This document shows, piece after piece, positions 15,666 to 24,372 of a DNA stretch of 64,000 bases (positions are counted from its first letter, which is position 1; every line of letters begins with the position of its first letter). The DNA is from Thalassobius sp034670005 (GTDB lineage Bacteria; Pseudomonadota; Alphaproteobacteria; Rhodobacterales; Rhodobacteraceae), in NCBI RefSeq assembly GCF_034670005.1, contig NZ_JAXMOH010000001.1:186001-250000 (forward strand), read 5' to 3'. A program made the position numbers and the translations under genes. The notes beneath the pieces are model-generated. The model ran no database searches. It was given only the letters and a program-made list of their open reading frames with translations, and was not told the origin of the DNA.

Positions 15666-17084
15666 ATGGCAAATTCACATAATCATCACGGGCACCAGCA
15701 CGGAACCCATCACGGACGTGGCCATAGCCATGACCACGAACATGGCCATCGCGGGCACGGGCGCATAGACCCGGTCGCAATCGACAGCAACGGGGTCGTG
15801 CATCTGCTGCTGGATACGACCTACGAATTCAACAGCAAACCACACCACATTCAGCTCAAGCCCGACATGAGGGGTGCCCCGACAATCAATCTGGACAAGG
15901 ATGCGGTCTTTGCCGCCGAAGATGCGTACAAGTTTGACTTCAGGGGCATCCTGCCAAACCAGATCAACTTGGCGGGGATTGATTTCATCGGCGCCGATGT
16001 TTCGGGCACCGGCGGGGCGGAAACCACGGTTGATCTCGATGCCTTTCTCGGCTCCTTGTTGGCATTGACCGATGCGGCCGGGGTAATCGACATTCTGACC
16101 CTCAACGGCTCGGCCGCCGACACTTTCGCAGTGCTCTGGGAATATCTCGATGACGGCTATGTCGACGAAGGCTATTTCGCCTCGGTGAACCAGAACTTTG
16201 TCAGTCTCGGCATCGCATATGCTGAATACCTCGAAGCGGGTGGCGTCGGCCTGACAGACCTGGTCGGCAAATTCACCCCCGACGACGGCGATGCCAACAC
16301 CACGCCGGAGCGGATGCAATCGCTGCATGACAACTTGTTGGGCAATCTTCAGCAAAGCGCGATCGAAAGCCGTTTCGGTGCCGGTTCACCCGAGGCCGAG
16401 GCGTTGATAGACGCGATCGAGGATATCAATCCCGACCTGCTCAATCGGCCTTATTATTCAGGCAACGAAAACGCGGATACCGCCCATGACGCCGTACGTG
16501 CCTTCGATTACGATCACGATTACCTGCGCAGCGATTACGTTGAAACATTCTTTGGCGAAGTAGATGCCCGCGCCACCGACGGTGGCAACAACATCGAAAT
16601 GATCTTCGGCTCGGGCAATTCTGACGACCATTACGCCATCACCCGGCACGAAGGCGCGGGCGTGGAACTGGCGATCAAGGCCAAGCTGCGCGGGGTTGGC
16701 GATCTCGATCCCGGTGACGTGACCTATAATGCCGACGGCACCGCCACCTTCACGGTTGATGCCGCGCCCTATCAGCCCGACCGGATGAACTGGAACATCG
16801 ACTGGGCCGCCACGGTCACCGAAGCGGGGGACGACGACACATTCGAATTCCGCTTCCTTGCCGATGTCGATGGGTCGGCAGCAGAAGATTTTGTCGATCT
16901 GACCGCGACAGGAAACGAATATACCCCGGGCGAAGCCAACCTGCAAAATTCATGGAACTATGGCTTCTTCGACGACCTCGTATTCGACACCACAGATGCT
17001 ACCGGGCTTTACACGATACGGCTCGAAGCTTGGGATGATGGCTTGCTTATTGCTGCACAGGAAATCTATCTCGACGTCGTCTGA
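15666..17084 (+). CDS. histidine-rich acidic protein of unknown function
   Basis: A 472-residue protein behind a near-perfect Shine-Dalgarno (AGGAGG at 15652-15657, 8 bases before the ATG). Residues 1-33 contain 13 histidines (MANSHNHHGHQHG, then HSHDHEHGHRGHG), a likely Zn/Ni/Cu-binding tail. The remainder is strongly acidic, with many Asp/Glu/Gly/Asn. There is no signal peptide, no transmembrane helix and no clear RTX nonapeptide array. The last 170 residues look like a beta-sandwich (EMIFGSGNSDDHYAI, MNWNIDWAATVTEAGDDDTF, LYTIRLEAWDDGLLIAAQEI). The acidic composition and lack of leader would suit type I secretion or an extracellular role, but this is inference. I do not recognise the family. 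Confidence 0.75.
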   Translation: MANSHNHHGHQHGTHHGRGHSHDHEHGHRGHGRIDPVAIDSNGVVHLLLDTTYEFNSKPHHIQLKPDMRGAPTINLDKDAVFAAEDAYKFDFRGILPNQINLAGIDFIGADVSGTGGAETTVDLDAFLGSLLALTDAAGVIDILTLNGSAADTFAVLWEYLDDGYVDEGYFASVNQNFVSLGIAYAEYLEAGGVGLTDLVGKFTPDDGDANTTPERMQSLHDNLLGNLQQSAIESRFGAGSPEAEALIDAIEDINPDLLNRPYYSGNENADTAHDAVRAFDYDHDYLRSDYVETFFGEVDARATDGGNNIEMIFGSGNSDDHYAITRHEGAGVELAIKAKLRGVGDLDPGDVTYNADGTATFTVDAAPYQPDRMNWNIDWAATVTEAGDDDTFEFRFLADVDGSAAEDFVDLTATGNEYTPGEANLQNSWNYGFFDDLVFDTTDATGLYTIRLEAWDDGLLIAAQEIYLDVV

Positions 17085-17095
17085 CCCGATCCTGT

Positions 17096-17121
17096 CCCCG
17101 GGTGCCAACGGCCCCCGGGGA
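17096..17121 (+). terminator. possible terminator after His-rich gene
   Basis: A CCCCGGG...CCCGGGG-type stem follows the stop of the histidine-rich gene by about ten bases. It has no strong U tract, so termination is only suggested. Confidence 0.35.
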
Positions 17122-17348
17122 TATACCCCCTTACCCGGTTCGCCGCAACGCCGCGATGGACGAACAATGTTCCATTCGGGCCGGTATGGGCCGGAGGCTT
17201 TTTTCACTGTCGCAGCAGTGTCGCAAAATTACCCCTAAATGATCTGCGCGGCGCGCTCTCCCTTGCATTTTATAGGGGCCTTCGCGTAGATGCCCGCCAA
17301 ATACGTTAATCTCTCTGCACGTTCAGACTGTGAAAAGGCATTGATCGC

Positions 17349-19067
17349 ATGTTGCCAAACCTGGCCCCTATTCCCGAGCTTTTCGTTTCCTATGACAGCG
17401 CCCAGAAGCTGAAGGTCGAAGCGGCCGACCTGACCAGCTGGGATCTGACCCCGCGCCAGATCTGCGATCTGGAATTGCTGATGAACGGCGGCTTCAACCC
17501 GCTCAAGGGGTTCCTGAGCGAAGAAGATTACAACGGCGTCGTCAACACCATGCGTCTGGCCGACGGGTCGCTGTGGCCGATGCCGATCACGCTGGATGTT
17601 TCCGAAGACTTCGCCGCCAGCCTTGAAATCGGTCAGGACATCGCCCTGCGCGATCAGGAAGGCGTGATCCTCGGTACCATGACCGTCACCGACCGCTGGG
17701 AACCGAACAAATCGCACGAGGCCGAAAAGGTCTTTGGCGCCGATGATATCGCCCACCCCGCCGTCAACTACCTGCACAACACCGCTGGCAAGATTTATCT
17801 CGGCGGTCCGGTCACCGGCATTCAGCAGCCGGTGCATTACGATTTCCGCGGTCGCCGCAACACCCCGAACGAATTGCGCGCCTATTTCCGCAAAATGGGC
17901 TGGCGCAAGGTGGTGGCGTTCCAGACCCGCAACCCGCTGCACCGGGCGCATCAGGAACTGACCTTCCGCGCCGCCCGTGAATCGCAGGCCAACCTGCTGA
18001 TCCACCCGGTCGTCGGCATGACCAAGCCGGGCGACGTGGATCACTTCACCCGCGTGCGCTGCTACGAGGCGGTGCTGGATAAATACCCCGCTGCCACCAC
18101 CGCGATGAGCCTGCTGAACCTTGCCATGCGCATGGCCGGCCCGCGCGAAGCAGTCTGGCACGGTCTGATCCGCGCCAACCACGGCTGTACCCATTTCATC
18201 GTTGGCCGCGATCATGCCGGTCCGGGCAAGAACAGCCAGGGCGAAGATTTCTACGGTCCCTATGACGCGCAGGATCTGTTCCGCGAATATAACGATGAAA
18301 TCGGCGTCGAAATGGTGCCGTTCAAACATATGGTCTATGTGCAGGAACGGGCCCAATACGAACCGAATGACGAAATCGACGACAAGGATGACGTCACCAT
18401 CCTGAATATTTCGGGCACCGAACTGCGCCGCCGCCTGGCCGAAGGTCTGGAAATTCCTGAATGGTTTTCCTTCCCCGAAGTTGTCAGCGAACTGCGCCGC
18501 ACCCGGCCGCCGCGGGCCAAGCAGGGCTTCACCGTGTTCTTCACCGGGTTCTCCGGGTCCGGCAAATCGACCATCGCCAACGCGTTGATGGTCAAGCTGA
18601 TGGAAATGGGCGGTCGTCCGGTGACATTGCTTGACGGCGACATTGTGCGGAAAAACCTCAGCTCCGAACTCGGCTTTTCGAAAGAACACCGCGATCTGAA
18701 CATCCGCCGGATCGGCTACGTGGCCAGCGAGATCACCAAGAATGGCGGCATCGCCATCTGTGCCCCGATCGCGCCCTATGCCGCCACCCGCCGTGCGGTG
18801 CGCGAAGATGTCGAACAATTCGGTGCTTTTGTTGAAATCCATGTCGCCACCACGATCGAAGAATGCGAACGCCGCGACCGCAAAGGTCTCTACAAGCTCG
18901 CACGCGAAGGCAAGATCAAGGAATTCACTGGCATCTCCGATCCCTATGACGTGCCGGAAAACCCTGAACTGCGGGTGGAAACCCAGAATGTCGAAGTCGA
19001 CAACTGCGCCCATCAGGTCCTGCTGAAGCTGGAATCGATGGGCCTGATTTCGGGCAGTTGGGGTTAA
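17349..19067 (+). CDS. bifunctional sulfate adenylyltransferase / adenylylsulfate kinase
   Basis: A 572-residue fusion that converts sulfate and ATP to APS and then phosphorylates APS to PAPS. The N-terminal ATP-sulfurylase part has the nucleotide-binding motif QTRNPLHRAHQE (about residues 192-203), GRDHAGPG (near 286) and FKHMVYV; the C-terminal APS kinase starts about residue 390 with the P-loop FTGFSGSGKSTIAN and continues with LLDGDIVRKNLSSELGFSKE and IAPYAATRRAVRE. This sat/cysC fusion is single-chain and ATP-driven, unlike the CysDN/CysC type. It has its own promoter region and terminator. PAPS may also supply the sulfotransferase-like protein encoded at 6.1 kb. Confidence 0.95.
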   Translation: MLPNLAPIPELFVSYDSAQKLKVEAADLTSWDLTPRQICDLELLMNGGFNPLKGFLSEEDYNGVVNTMRLADGSLWPMPITLDVSEDFAASLEIGQDIALRDQEGVILGTMTVTDRWEPNKSHEAEKVFGADDIAHPAVNYLHNTAGKIYLGGPVTGIQQPVHYDFRGRRNTPNELRAYFRKMGWRKVVAFQTRNPLHRAHQELTFRAARESQANLLIHPVVGMTKPGDVDHFTRVRCYEAVLDKYPAATTAMSLLNLAMRMAGPREAVWHGLIRANHGCTHFIVGRDHAGPGKNSQGEDFYGPYDAQDLFREYNDEIGVEMVPFKHMVYVQERAQYEPNDEIDDKDDVTILNISGTELRRRLAEGLEIPEWFSFPEVVSELRRTRPPRAKQGFTVFFTGFSGSGKSTIANALMVKLMEMGGRPVTLLDGDIVRKNLSSELGFSKEHRDLNIRRIGYVASEITKNGGIAICAPIAPYAATRRAVREDVEQFGAFVEIHVATTIEECERRDRKGLYKLAREGKIKEFTGISDPYDVPENPELRVETQNVEVDNCAHQVLLKLESMGLISGSWG

Positions 19068-19086
19068 GCCGCGCTCGATACGAAAC

Positions 19087-19116
19087 AAAAAGGCGCGCCC
19101 CTTGGCGCGCCTTTTT
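19087..19116. terminator. Rho-independent terminator
   Basis: AAAAAGGCGCGCC, loop CCTT, GGCGCGCCTTTTT: a perfect stem with flanking A and T tracts, 20 bases after the sat/cysC stop. It can act in both directions, also ending the convergent cytochrome b561 transcript. Confidence 0.9.
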
Positions 19117-19187
19117 CTTTGATACCATACCGGTTTACCGTCGCAGGCCCGAACCGTCCCCCAATCCGGGGCAACGGCTCTCCTTGC

Positions 19188-19667
19188 TCACTTCATCCGA
19201 GCCATCAGATTGTCTTTCAAAACAAACTGATGCATCAGCGCAGCCGCCACATGCAAAATCACCAGCGCCATACCGATGTTGAACAGAACCTCATGTGCTT
19301 CTGCGGCGGTTGTGATCCCACCGAACCAAGCCGCCAGCCCCGCCGCCGGAAGCGCCAACATCGCCAGATAAAGCCCGACATGAATCGCCTTGGCCGCTTT
19401 GTCCTGCAAAGGTTTGCCGGTCTCAATCGGGGCAGGCGCACCCTGCACCATGCGTATGACCAGACGCAAAACCGCCAGCGCCAGAATCAAGACCCCCATC
19501 ACCACATGGACCCGCACACCGATGGTCGGATCAACGGTTCCGGTCTTCATCAAAACGCGCCACGCCGCGCCCATTGCTTCGCTGCTGAAATAGCTGACCA
19601 CCATCAGGCCCGCGATGCCCCAATGCAACGCGATCTGAACTTTGCTGTACTTCTCTGGCTGCGCCAT
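19188..19667 (-). CDS. cytochrome b561-type membrane protein
   Basis: A 159-residue protein with four hydrophobic segments. It begins MAQPEKYSKVQIALHWGIAG, with histidines placed as haem b ligands (ALHWGIAG, RVHVVMGVL, IHVGLYLAML, LHVAAALMHQ near the end). This is the bacterial cytochrome b561/YceI-partner layout; such proteins pass electrons between the quinone pool and periplasmic acceptors such as superoxide. The ATG at 19667 is chosen because it follows GGAGGCC. The upstream extension of 51 codons lacks family features. Confidence 0.85.
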   Translation of the reverse strand: MAQPEKYSKVQIALHWGIAGLMVVSYFSSEAMGAAWRVLMKTGTVDPTIGVRVHVVMGVLILALAVLRLVIRMVQGAPAPIETGKPLQDKAAKAIHVGLYLAMLALPAAGLAAWFGGITTAAEAHEVLFNIGMALVILHVAAALMHQFVLKDNLMARMK

Positions 19668-19797
19668 ACTGGCCTCCGTTTCATAACCCGTTTCGGGACT
19701 AAGTTCAGGGTCAGTTAGACGTCTATTTCTTCCCGGAAACAAGCCGGTATCTAGCAGGTGTGCGGGCAAGTCACGGTACGCCTGCACACCATGTTGC

Positions 19798-20025
19798 TCA
19801 GTGTACCGGCACCGGCGCATAATCGTGCTGCCGCGCCAGCAGGAAAGCGAGCCTGCGATCTTCTACCAAGGCCAGCCGTTCACCGTCTTCTGTGCAAACC
19901 GCGTAAACCTGTTTCATGGTTCCCGCCTGCGCCTGCAATTCCTTGGGTAGATCGGAGACCTTCACCGACCGCACATATACGATCTGATTGTCGTCATCCT
20001 GTCCGAAATCATACTGCGTATCCAT
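19798..20025 (-). CDS. DUF1150 family small protein
   Basis: A 75-residue protein with the DUF1150 pattern: IVYVRSVKVSDLPKELQAQA, then VYAVCTEDGERLALVEDRRL and AFLLARQHDYAPVPVH. Function unknown. It is translated 4 bases after the Hsp20 gene, an association I recall from other alphaproteobacteria, so it may be a stress-related partner or be induced with the chaperone. Confidence 0.88.
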   Translation of the reverse strand: MDTQYDFGQDDDNQIVYVRSVKVSDLPKELQAQAGTMKQVYAVCTEDGERLALVEDRRLAFLLARQHDYAPVPVH

Positions 20026-20029
20026 AGCG

Positions 20030-20443
20030 TTACCCTTTCCTGATATTGATTGTTTGCACCACTGTTTCCGGCTGAACCCGGGTCAGATCGACATGCAGCA
20101 ATCCGTTTTCCATCACTGCCTCGCCCACTTCGACCCCATCGGCCAGAACGAAAGAGCGCTGAAATTGCCGCGCCGCAATGCCGCGATGCAGGAACACACG
20201 GCCTTCGGAATCGTCCCGCTGACGGCCCCGGATAACCAGTTGCTGATCTTCGACGGTGATCGACAGGTCGCTTTCACCGAACCCGGCCACCGCCAGCGTA
20301 ATGCGATAAGAGTTCTGTGAGGTCTGTTCGATATTAAACGGAGGGTAGCCTTCGTTCCCGGATTTCGCATTGCGTTCCAGCAATCGTTCCAGTTGATCGA
20401 ACCCCAGAAGATAGGGGTGCGACCCCAGGGTAAGCTTTGTCAT
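20030..20443 (-). CDS. Hsp20/alpha-crystallin family small heat-shock protein
   Basis: A 137-residue small chaperone that holds unfolding proteins in oligomers. The start at 20443 follows GAGGA and yields MTKLTLGSHPYLLGFDQLER; the alpha-crystallin domain covers about residues 35-137 (PPFNIEQTSQNSYRITLAVA, GESDLSITVEDQQLVIRG, and the conserved GVFLHRGIA-like segment reading RVFLHRGIAARQFQRSFVLA). The C-terminal I-x-I-type anchor reads INIRKG. It heads a two-gene operon with the DUF1150 gene. Confidence 0.92.
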   Translation of the reverse strand: MTKLTLGSHPYLLGFDQLERLLERNAKSGNEGYPPFNIEQTSQNSYRITLAVAGFGESDLSITVEDQQLVIRGRQRDDSEGRVFLHRGIAARQFQRSFVLADGVEVGEAVMENGLLHVDLTRVQPETVVQTINIRKG

Positions 20444-20603
20444 CGACACGTCCTCATGATCAAGCGACAGTCCAAATTTCACGGGTCCCGTTCCGGCAAC
20501 CCGCACCTGAAATATGGGCATCCGCTTATCGCTGTGCAAGACCTTTGCGAAACCGCGTTTTTTCAGTATCTTAAACGGACGAACAATCGACGGAATCACT
20601 TAT

Positions 20604-20828
20604 ATGAACGCACCTTCCGACCTTTCGATGAAAACGGACGAGGTCCTGCGCGTCGAATTGGAGGTTTTCCGCCGTGAACACCGCGATCTTGACGAAGCGA
20701 TCACCGCCCTGACCGAACGCGGCACCGCCGATCAGCTGACGCTGCAGCGGCTGAAAAAGAAGAAACTTCATCTCAAGGACCTGATCGCCCGGATCGAGGA
20801 CCGGCTGACACCGGATATCATTGCGTAA
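20604..20828 (+). CDS. YdcH family (DUF465) small protein
   Basis: A 74-residue, highly charged protein with a helical hairpin pattern: VLRVELEVFRREHRDLDEAI, then TADQLTLQRLKKKKLHLKDL. This is the DUF465/YdcH signature (H-DLD.I, LKKKKL.LKD). Its cellular role is unknown. It is encoded 46 bases before purE and may be cotranscribed with it. Confidence 0.88.
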   Translation: MNAPSDLSMKTDEVLRVELEVFRREHRDLDEAITALTERGTADQLTLQRLKKKKLHLKDLIARIEDRLTPDIIA

Positions 20829-20874
20829 GCCGCTGCCTTGGCTATAGTGCGCGCTCCATTGCAAGGGGCGCGAA

Positions 20875-21363
20875 ATGACACAGGTCAAAGTGGGCATCAT
20901 CATGGGCAGCCAGTCGGACTGGCCGACCATGAAGGAAGCCGCCGATATTCTCGATGAATTGAACATCCCTTACGAAGCCCGCATCGTTTCGGCCCACCGC
21001 ACCCCGGACCGGCTGTGGGACTACGGCAAAACCGCCGTCGAGCGCGGCTTACAGGTGATCATCGCCGGCGCTGGTGGGGCCGCACACCTGCCCGGCATGA
21101 TGGCGTCCAAAACCCGGGTGCCGGTGATCGGCGTACCGGTGCAGACCAAGGCTTTGTCGGGCGTCGACAGCCTTTATTCGATCCTGCAGATGCCGCGCGG
21201 TTTCCCCGTCGCCACCATGGCGATTGGCGGCGCGGGTGCGAAAAACGCGGGCCTGATGGCCGCCGCGATCCTCGCCAATACAGATGCAGGCATCGCCCAG
21301 CGACTTGACGATTGGCGCGCAGCCCTTTCCGCCTCGATCCCGGAGGAACCGACCGATGACTGA
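20875..21363 (+). CDS. purE: N5-carboxyaminoimidazole ribonucleotide mutase
   Basis: A 162-residue class I PurE that moves the carboxylate of N5-CAIR to C4, giving CAIR in de novo purine synthesis. The N-terminus carries the signature GIIMGSQSDWPTMKEAADIL, with the conserved AHRTPDRL (catalytic His near residue 42), GAGGAAHLPGMMASKT and QMPRGFPVATMAIGGAGAKN. The stop codon overlaps the start of purK by eight bases, so the two are translationally coupled; PurE needs the PurK product. Confidence 0.97.
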   Translation: MTQVKVGIIMGSQSDWPTMKEAADILDELNIPYEARIVSAHRTPDRLWDYGKTAVERGLQVIIAGAGGAAHLPGMMASKTRVPVIGVPVQTKALSGVDSLYSILQMPRGFPVATMAIGGAGAKNAGLMAAAILANTDAGIAQRLDDWRAALSASIPEEPTDD

Positions 21364-22423
21364 TCCTTTGCAAACCGGCGCCACCATCGGCATTCTCGGC
21401 GGCGGTCAACTCGGCCGGATGCTGTCGGTCGCGGCCTCCCGGCTTGGCTTCAAAACCCATATCTATGAACCGGGTACCAACCCGCCAGCGGGCGACGTGG
21501 CCCACCGCGTGACCACCGCCTCCTACGAAGACGAAGCCGCACTGACCGCCTTTGCCGAAACCGTGGATGTGATCACCTACGAATTTGAAAACATTCCGAC
21601 TTCGGCGCTCGACATCCTTGAAAAAATCCGTCCGATCCGGCCCAGCCGCCGGGCGCTCGCGGTCTCGCAGGACCGGCTGATCGAAAAGGCCTTCCTGTCG
21701 GAACAGGGCCTGCAAACCGCCCCCTTCGCCGCCATCGACGATGCCGAAGATCTGGCCGAAGCGATCGCCGAAATCGGCACGCCCGCCATTCTGAAAACCC
21801 GCCGTTTCGGCTATGATGGCAAGGGCCAGTCGCGGCTGCAATCGCCTGATGACGCCGAACAGGCGCTCGCCGATATGGCGGGGGCTCCGGCCATCCTCGA
21901 AGGTTTTATTGATTTCAGTCACGAAGTCTCGGTCATCGGCACCCGCAGCCCGTCAGGCGAAGTCGCCTGTTTCGATCCCGGTGAAAACGTCCACCGCGAC
22001 GGCATTCTGCGCACCACCACCGTACCTGCCAGCCTGACCAACGGTCAGCGGATGGATGCGGTGTTGCTGACCGCCAAAATCCTCAACGCGCTGAAATATG
22101 TCGGTACGATGGGGGTGGAACTCTTCGTCACGCCCGGCGGGCTGATCGTCAATGAAATTGCCCCCCGGGTGCATAATTCCGGCCACTGGACCCAAAACGG
22201 CTGTGCTGTCGATCAGTTCGAACAACATATCCGCGCCGTGGCCGGCTGGCCGCTGGGCGATGGCAAACGCCATTCCGACGTGGTGATGGAAAACCTGATC
22301 GGCGATGACATGGACCGGGTGCCCGAAATCGCCAAAGAACCCAATGCCGCGCTACATCTTTACGGTAAGGCCGAGGTTAAGGCGGGCCGTAAGATGGGTC
22401 ACGTGAACCGGGTCAAGTCCTGA
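21356..22423 (+). CDS. purK: N5-carboxyaminoimidazole ribonucleotide synthase
   Basis: A 355-residue ATP-grasp enzyme that carboxylates AIR with bicarbonate and ATP. The start at 21356 gives IGILGGGQLGRMLSVAASRL, the family N-terminus, and lies inside the end of purE. Other motifs are VITYEFENIP, LKTRRFGYDGKGQ (ATP-grasp loop), GFIDFSHEVSVIG, and the metal-binding IVNEIAPRVHNSGHWT. Partner of PurE in the two-step bacterial route. Confidence 0.97.
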   Translation: MTDPLQTGATIGILGGGQLGRMLSVAASRLGFKTHIYEPGTNPPAGDVAHRVTTASYEDEAALTAFAETVDVITYEFENIPTSALDILEKIRPIRPSRRALAVSQDRLIEKAFLSEQGLQTAPFAAIDDAEDLAEAIAEIGTPAILKTRRFGYDGKGQSRLQSPDDAEQALADMAGAPAILEGFIDFSHEVSVIGTRSPSGEVACFDPGENVHRDGILRTTTVPASLTNGQRMDAVLLTAKILNALKYVGTMGVELFVTPGGLIVNEIAPRVHNSGHWTQNGCAVDQFEQHIRAVAGWPLGDGKRHSDVVMENLIGDDMDRVPEIAKEPNAALHLYGKAEVKAGRKMGHVNRVKS

Positions 22424-22465
22424 TTTAGCAAGCCTGGCCAGGTGGCTGCCGAACAACTGCGCGCT

Positions 22466-23596
22466 CTAGCCTAGGAACCGCTCGGCCACCGCGCCGCTCA
22501 GATAGGTCACCCGTCCTCCGGCGATGGTCGCGCCGATCCGGCCGTCCCTATCCAGCACCAGCAGATCGGCGCGCTTTCCCGCCTCCAGCACGCCGCGATC
22601 AGTCAGCCCCAGCACCTGCGCCGGGCGCTGCGAAACCAGCGCCCAGGCCGGTTCCAGCCCGATCTCGTCCGCCAGTATCAACGCCGCCTGTCGCGGCGCT
22701 GGATAATGGTAATCCGATGCCAACCCGTCGCACAGCCCGTCGCGCACCAGCTCTGCGGCGCTGACATTGCCGGAATGCGATCCGCCCCGAACCACGTTGG
22801 GCGCACCCAGAAGGATCGCATCGCCCAGCTTGCGCGCCGCCTCTGCCGCCGCCTTCGTTTCGGGAAATTCCGCGATCGTCACCCCGCGCTTGTGCCATTG
22901 CCAGCGCAGTGATGCGGTATCGTCGTCATGACTGCCCAGCGCCACGCCTGCCCCTGCCAGGTCCGCCGCCAACTCCGACACCGCCGGAGCAACTGCGGTC
23001 ATGTGCCTGTGCAAGCCCCGCATCATCGACAGATGCGCCTCGGGGCTGCGGCCGCCCTTCAGTGCCTGTCCGGTCAATCGTGGTGGTCGTTTGCCCCGCG
23101 CCAGCGCCTCATGCGGCAAGTGGTCGTTGAAAACCACGTAATCGACCCCGAATTCGGCCACCGTCGCGTTGAAATCGGCATAATCGTCCAACAGGAACAA
23201 TTCGAACCGCAATTGTACCCGCAAATCAGTGCCCAGCCCGCGGTACCCCTGTAACGCAGTCAGGAACCGCAGCGCGAAATCGCGCCCGCGCATACCGCCT
23301 TCCCAGCTCCAGAATTGCGCCAGATAGGCGGTGGTGATGCCGTTCGCGGCCAGTTCCGCCTCTGCCGATGCCAATCCCGCCGACAGGTCCTTCATCGCGC
23401 CCCGGCGCGGCGCCAGATGCCGTTCGAACCCGTCGCCATGCAGATCGACAATTCCGGGCAGAACGCGGAACCCGCTCAGATCCACCCGCCGCCCGGCCCC
23501 GGTCCCGGTCAGAATACCGTCCGCAATTCCCAAATCCGCCCGCGCCAAACCGTCGGGCAACAACAGCTCTGCCCCGCTCAACACCAGCTCCAGCAC
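22466..23596 (-). CDS. phnM: PhnM-like triphosphate diphosphatase (orphan)
   Basis: A 376-residue amidohydrolase-superfamily protein. The metal-site segments LPGIVDLHGDGFERHLAPRR (near residue 47), LGSHDDDTASLRW (near 221) and LASDYHYPAPRQAALIL (near 294) match PhnM, which releases pyrophosphate from alpha-D-ribose 1-methylphosphonate 5-triphosphate during C-P lyase phosphonate breakdown. No other phn gene is in the window. It lies 3 bases upstream of the lipase gene stop, in head-to-tail order (the lipase ends at 23600), so the two could share a transcript. Orphan status leaves open a different nucleotide-like substrate. Confidence 0.78.
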   Translation of the reverse strand: MLELVLSGAELLLPDGLARADLGIADGILTGTGAGRRVDLSGFRVLPGIVDLHGDGFERHLAPRRGAMKDLSAGLASAEAELAANGITTAYLAQFWSWEGGMRGRDFALRFLTALQGYRGLGTDLRVQLRFELFLLDDYADFNATVAEFGVDYVVFNDHLPHEALARGKRPPRLTGQALKGGRSPEAHLSMMRGLHRHMTAVAPAVSELAADLAGAGVALGSHDDDTASLRWQWHKRGVTIAEFPETKAAAEAARKLGDAILLGAPNVVRGGSHSGNVSAAELVRDGLCDGLASDYHYPAPRQAALILADEIGLEPAWALVSQRPAQVLGLTDRGVLEAGKRADLLVLDRDGRIGATIAGGRVTYLSGAVAERFLG

Positions 23597-23599
23597 GGA

Positions 23600-24325
23600 T
23601 CAGTTCTCCTCGGACAGTTTCAGCAGCGCATCCGGCCAGCTCAGGCCATGATCGAAAGCCCCTTTTTCGATGAATTCCAGCGCCTGCGCAATCACCATCG
23701 GATTGTTCATCATGAACGTATGCGTAACCGGCAACACGATGTGATCCGCCATCCCGTCCACCCGCGTAGAGGCAACAGAAACCTTGCCATCATCCGGCCC
23801 CTCTATCAGCGCGGAAAACATCGCGTTCAGCGACTGGTTTCCTGCGATCACCCCAAGTTCAAAATCCACCTTCGGCAGATGCGACGGCAGCCCGGCCTCC
23901 CCGGTGCGCAATTGCTTGCCCGCCGGACCGTTGAACCACCCGAACGGTTCCAGTTGCCCCAGAATATCCACCACTTGCGACCCGCCGTTGGGTGGCGACA
24001 ACATCACCACCCGTCCGATTTCGGTTTCATGGCCGATCAACCAATAGCGCAGCAATATCCCCCCCATCGAATGGGTGACGAAATGGATTGGCCTTTCACG
24101 GCATTGCGCCACCGCGCGCGGCAACACGTCCAGCGCCAGATTGGAAATGGTTTCCTCGGTCGAAGGATAACCGGGCCGCACCACCTCGTATCCCTTGTGG
24201 CGCAACACGTTTTCCATGAACACAAAGGAACTCTGCGTCCGCGCCAGCCCGTGCAACAGCACCACGCAGTCCGCGCTGGCCCGCAGCGGCATCGCCAACA
24301 ACACTATCAGGATCGCATAACGCAT
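23600..24325 (-). CDS. secreted alpha/beta hydrolase, lipase-like
   Basis: A 241-residue protein with a signal peptide (MRYAILIVLLAMPLRASA) and an alpha/beta-hydrolase fold. VVLLHGLARTQSSF is the oxyanion region, THSMGGILLRY (about residues 94-104) holds the nucleophilic serine, and VMLSPPNGGS follows. This pattern is common in bacterial triacylglycerol-lipase-like esterases. The long frame running upstream to 24835 is not this gene; ATG 24325 is the first start giving the leader. Probably periplasmic or exported; substrate unknown. Confidence 0.8.
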   Translation of the reverse strand: MRYAILIVLLAMPLRASADCVVLLHGLARTQSSFVFMENVLRHKGYEVVRPGYPSTEETISNLALDVLPRAVAQCRERPIHFVTHSMGGILLRYWLIGHETEIGRVVMLSPPNGGSQVVDILGQLEPFGWFNGPAGKQLRTGEAGLPSHLPKVDFELGVIAGNQSLNAMFSALIEGPDDGKVSVASTRVDGMADHIVLPVTHTFMMNNPMVIAQALEFIEKGAFDHGLSWPDALLKLSEEN

Positions 24326-24372
24326 TATCTCGAAATAGGCGCTCTGCGCCCCGCGCAAAACCCCCGCCTTGC

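Noticed and set aside
17235..19088. 617-codon open frame on the minus strand opposite sat/cysC
   Set aside because: It is the antisense of a well-supported bifunctional enzyme in a high-GC genome; its product shows no family motif.
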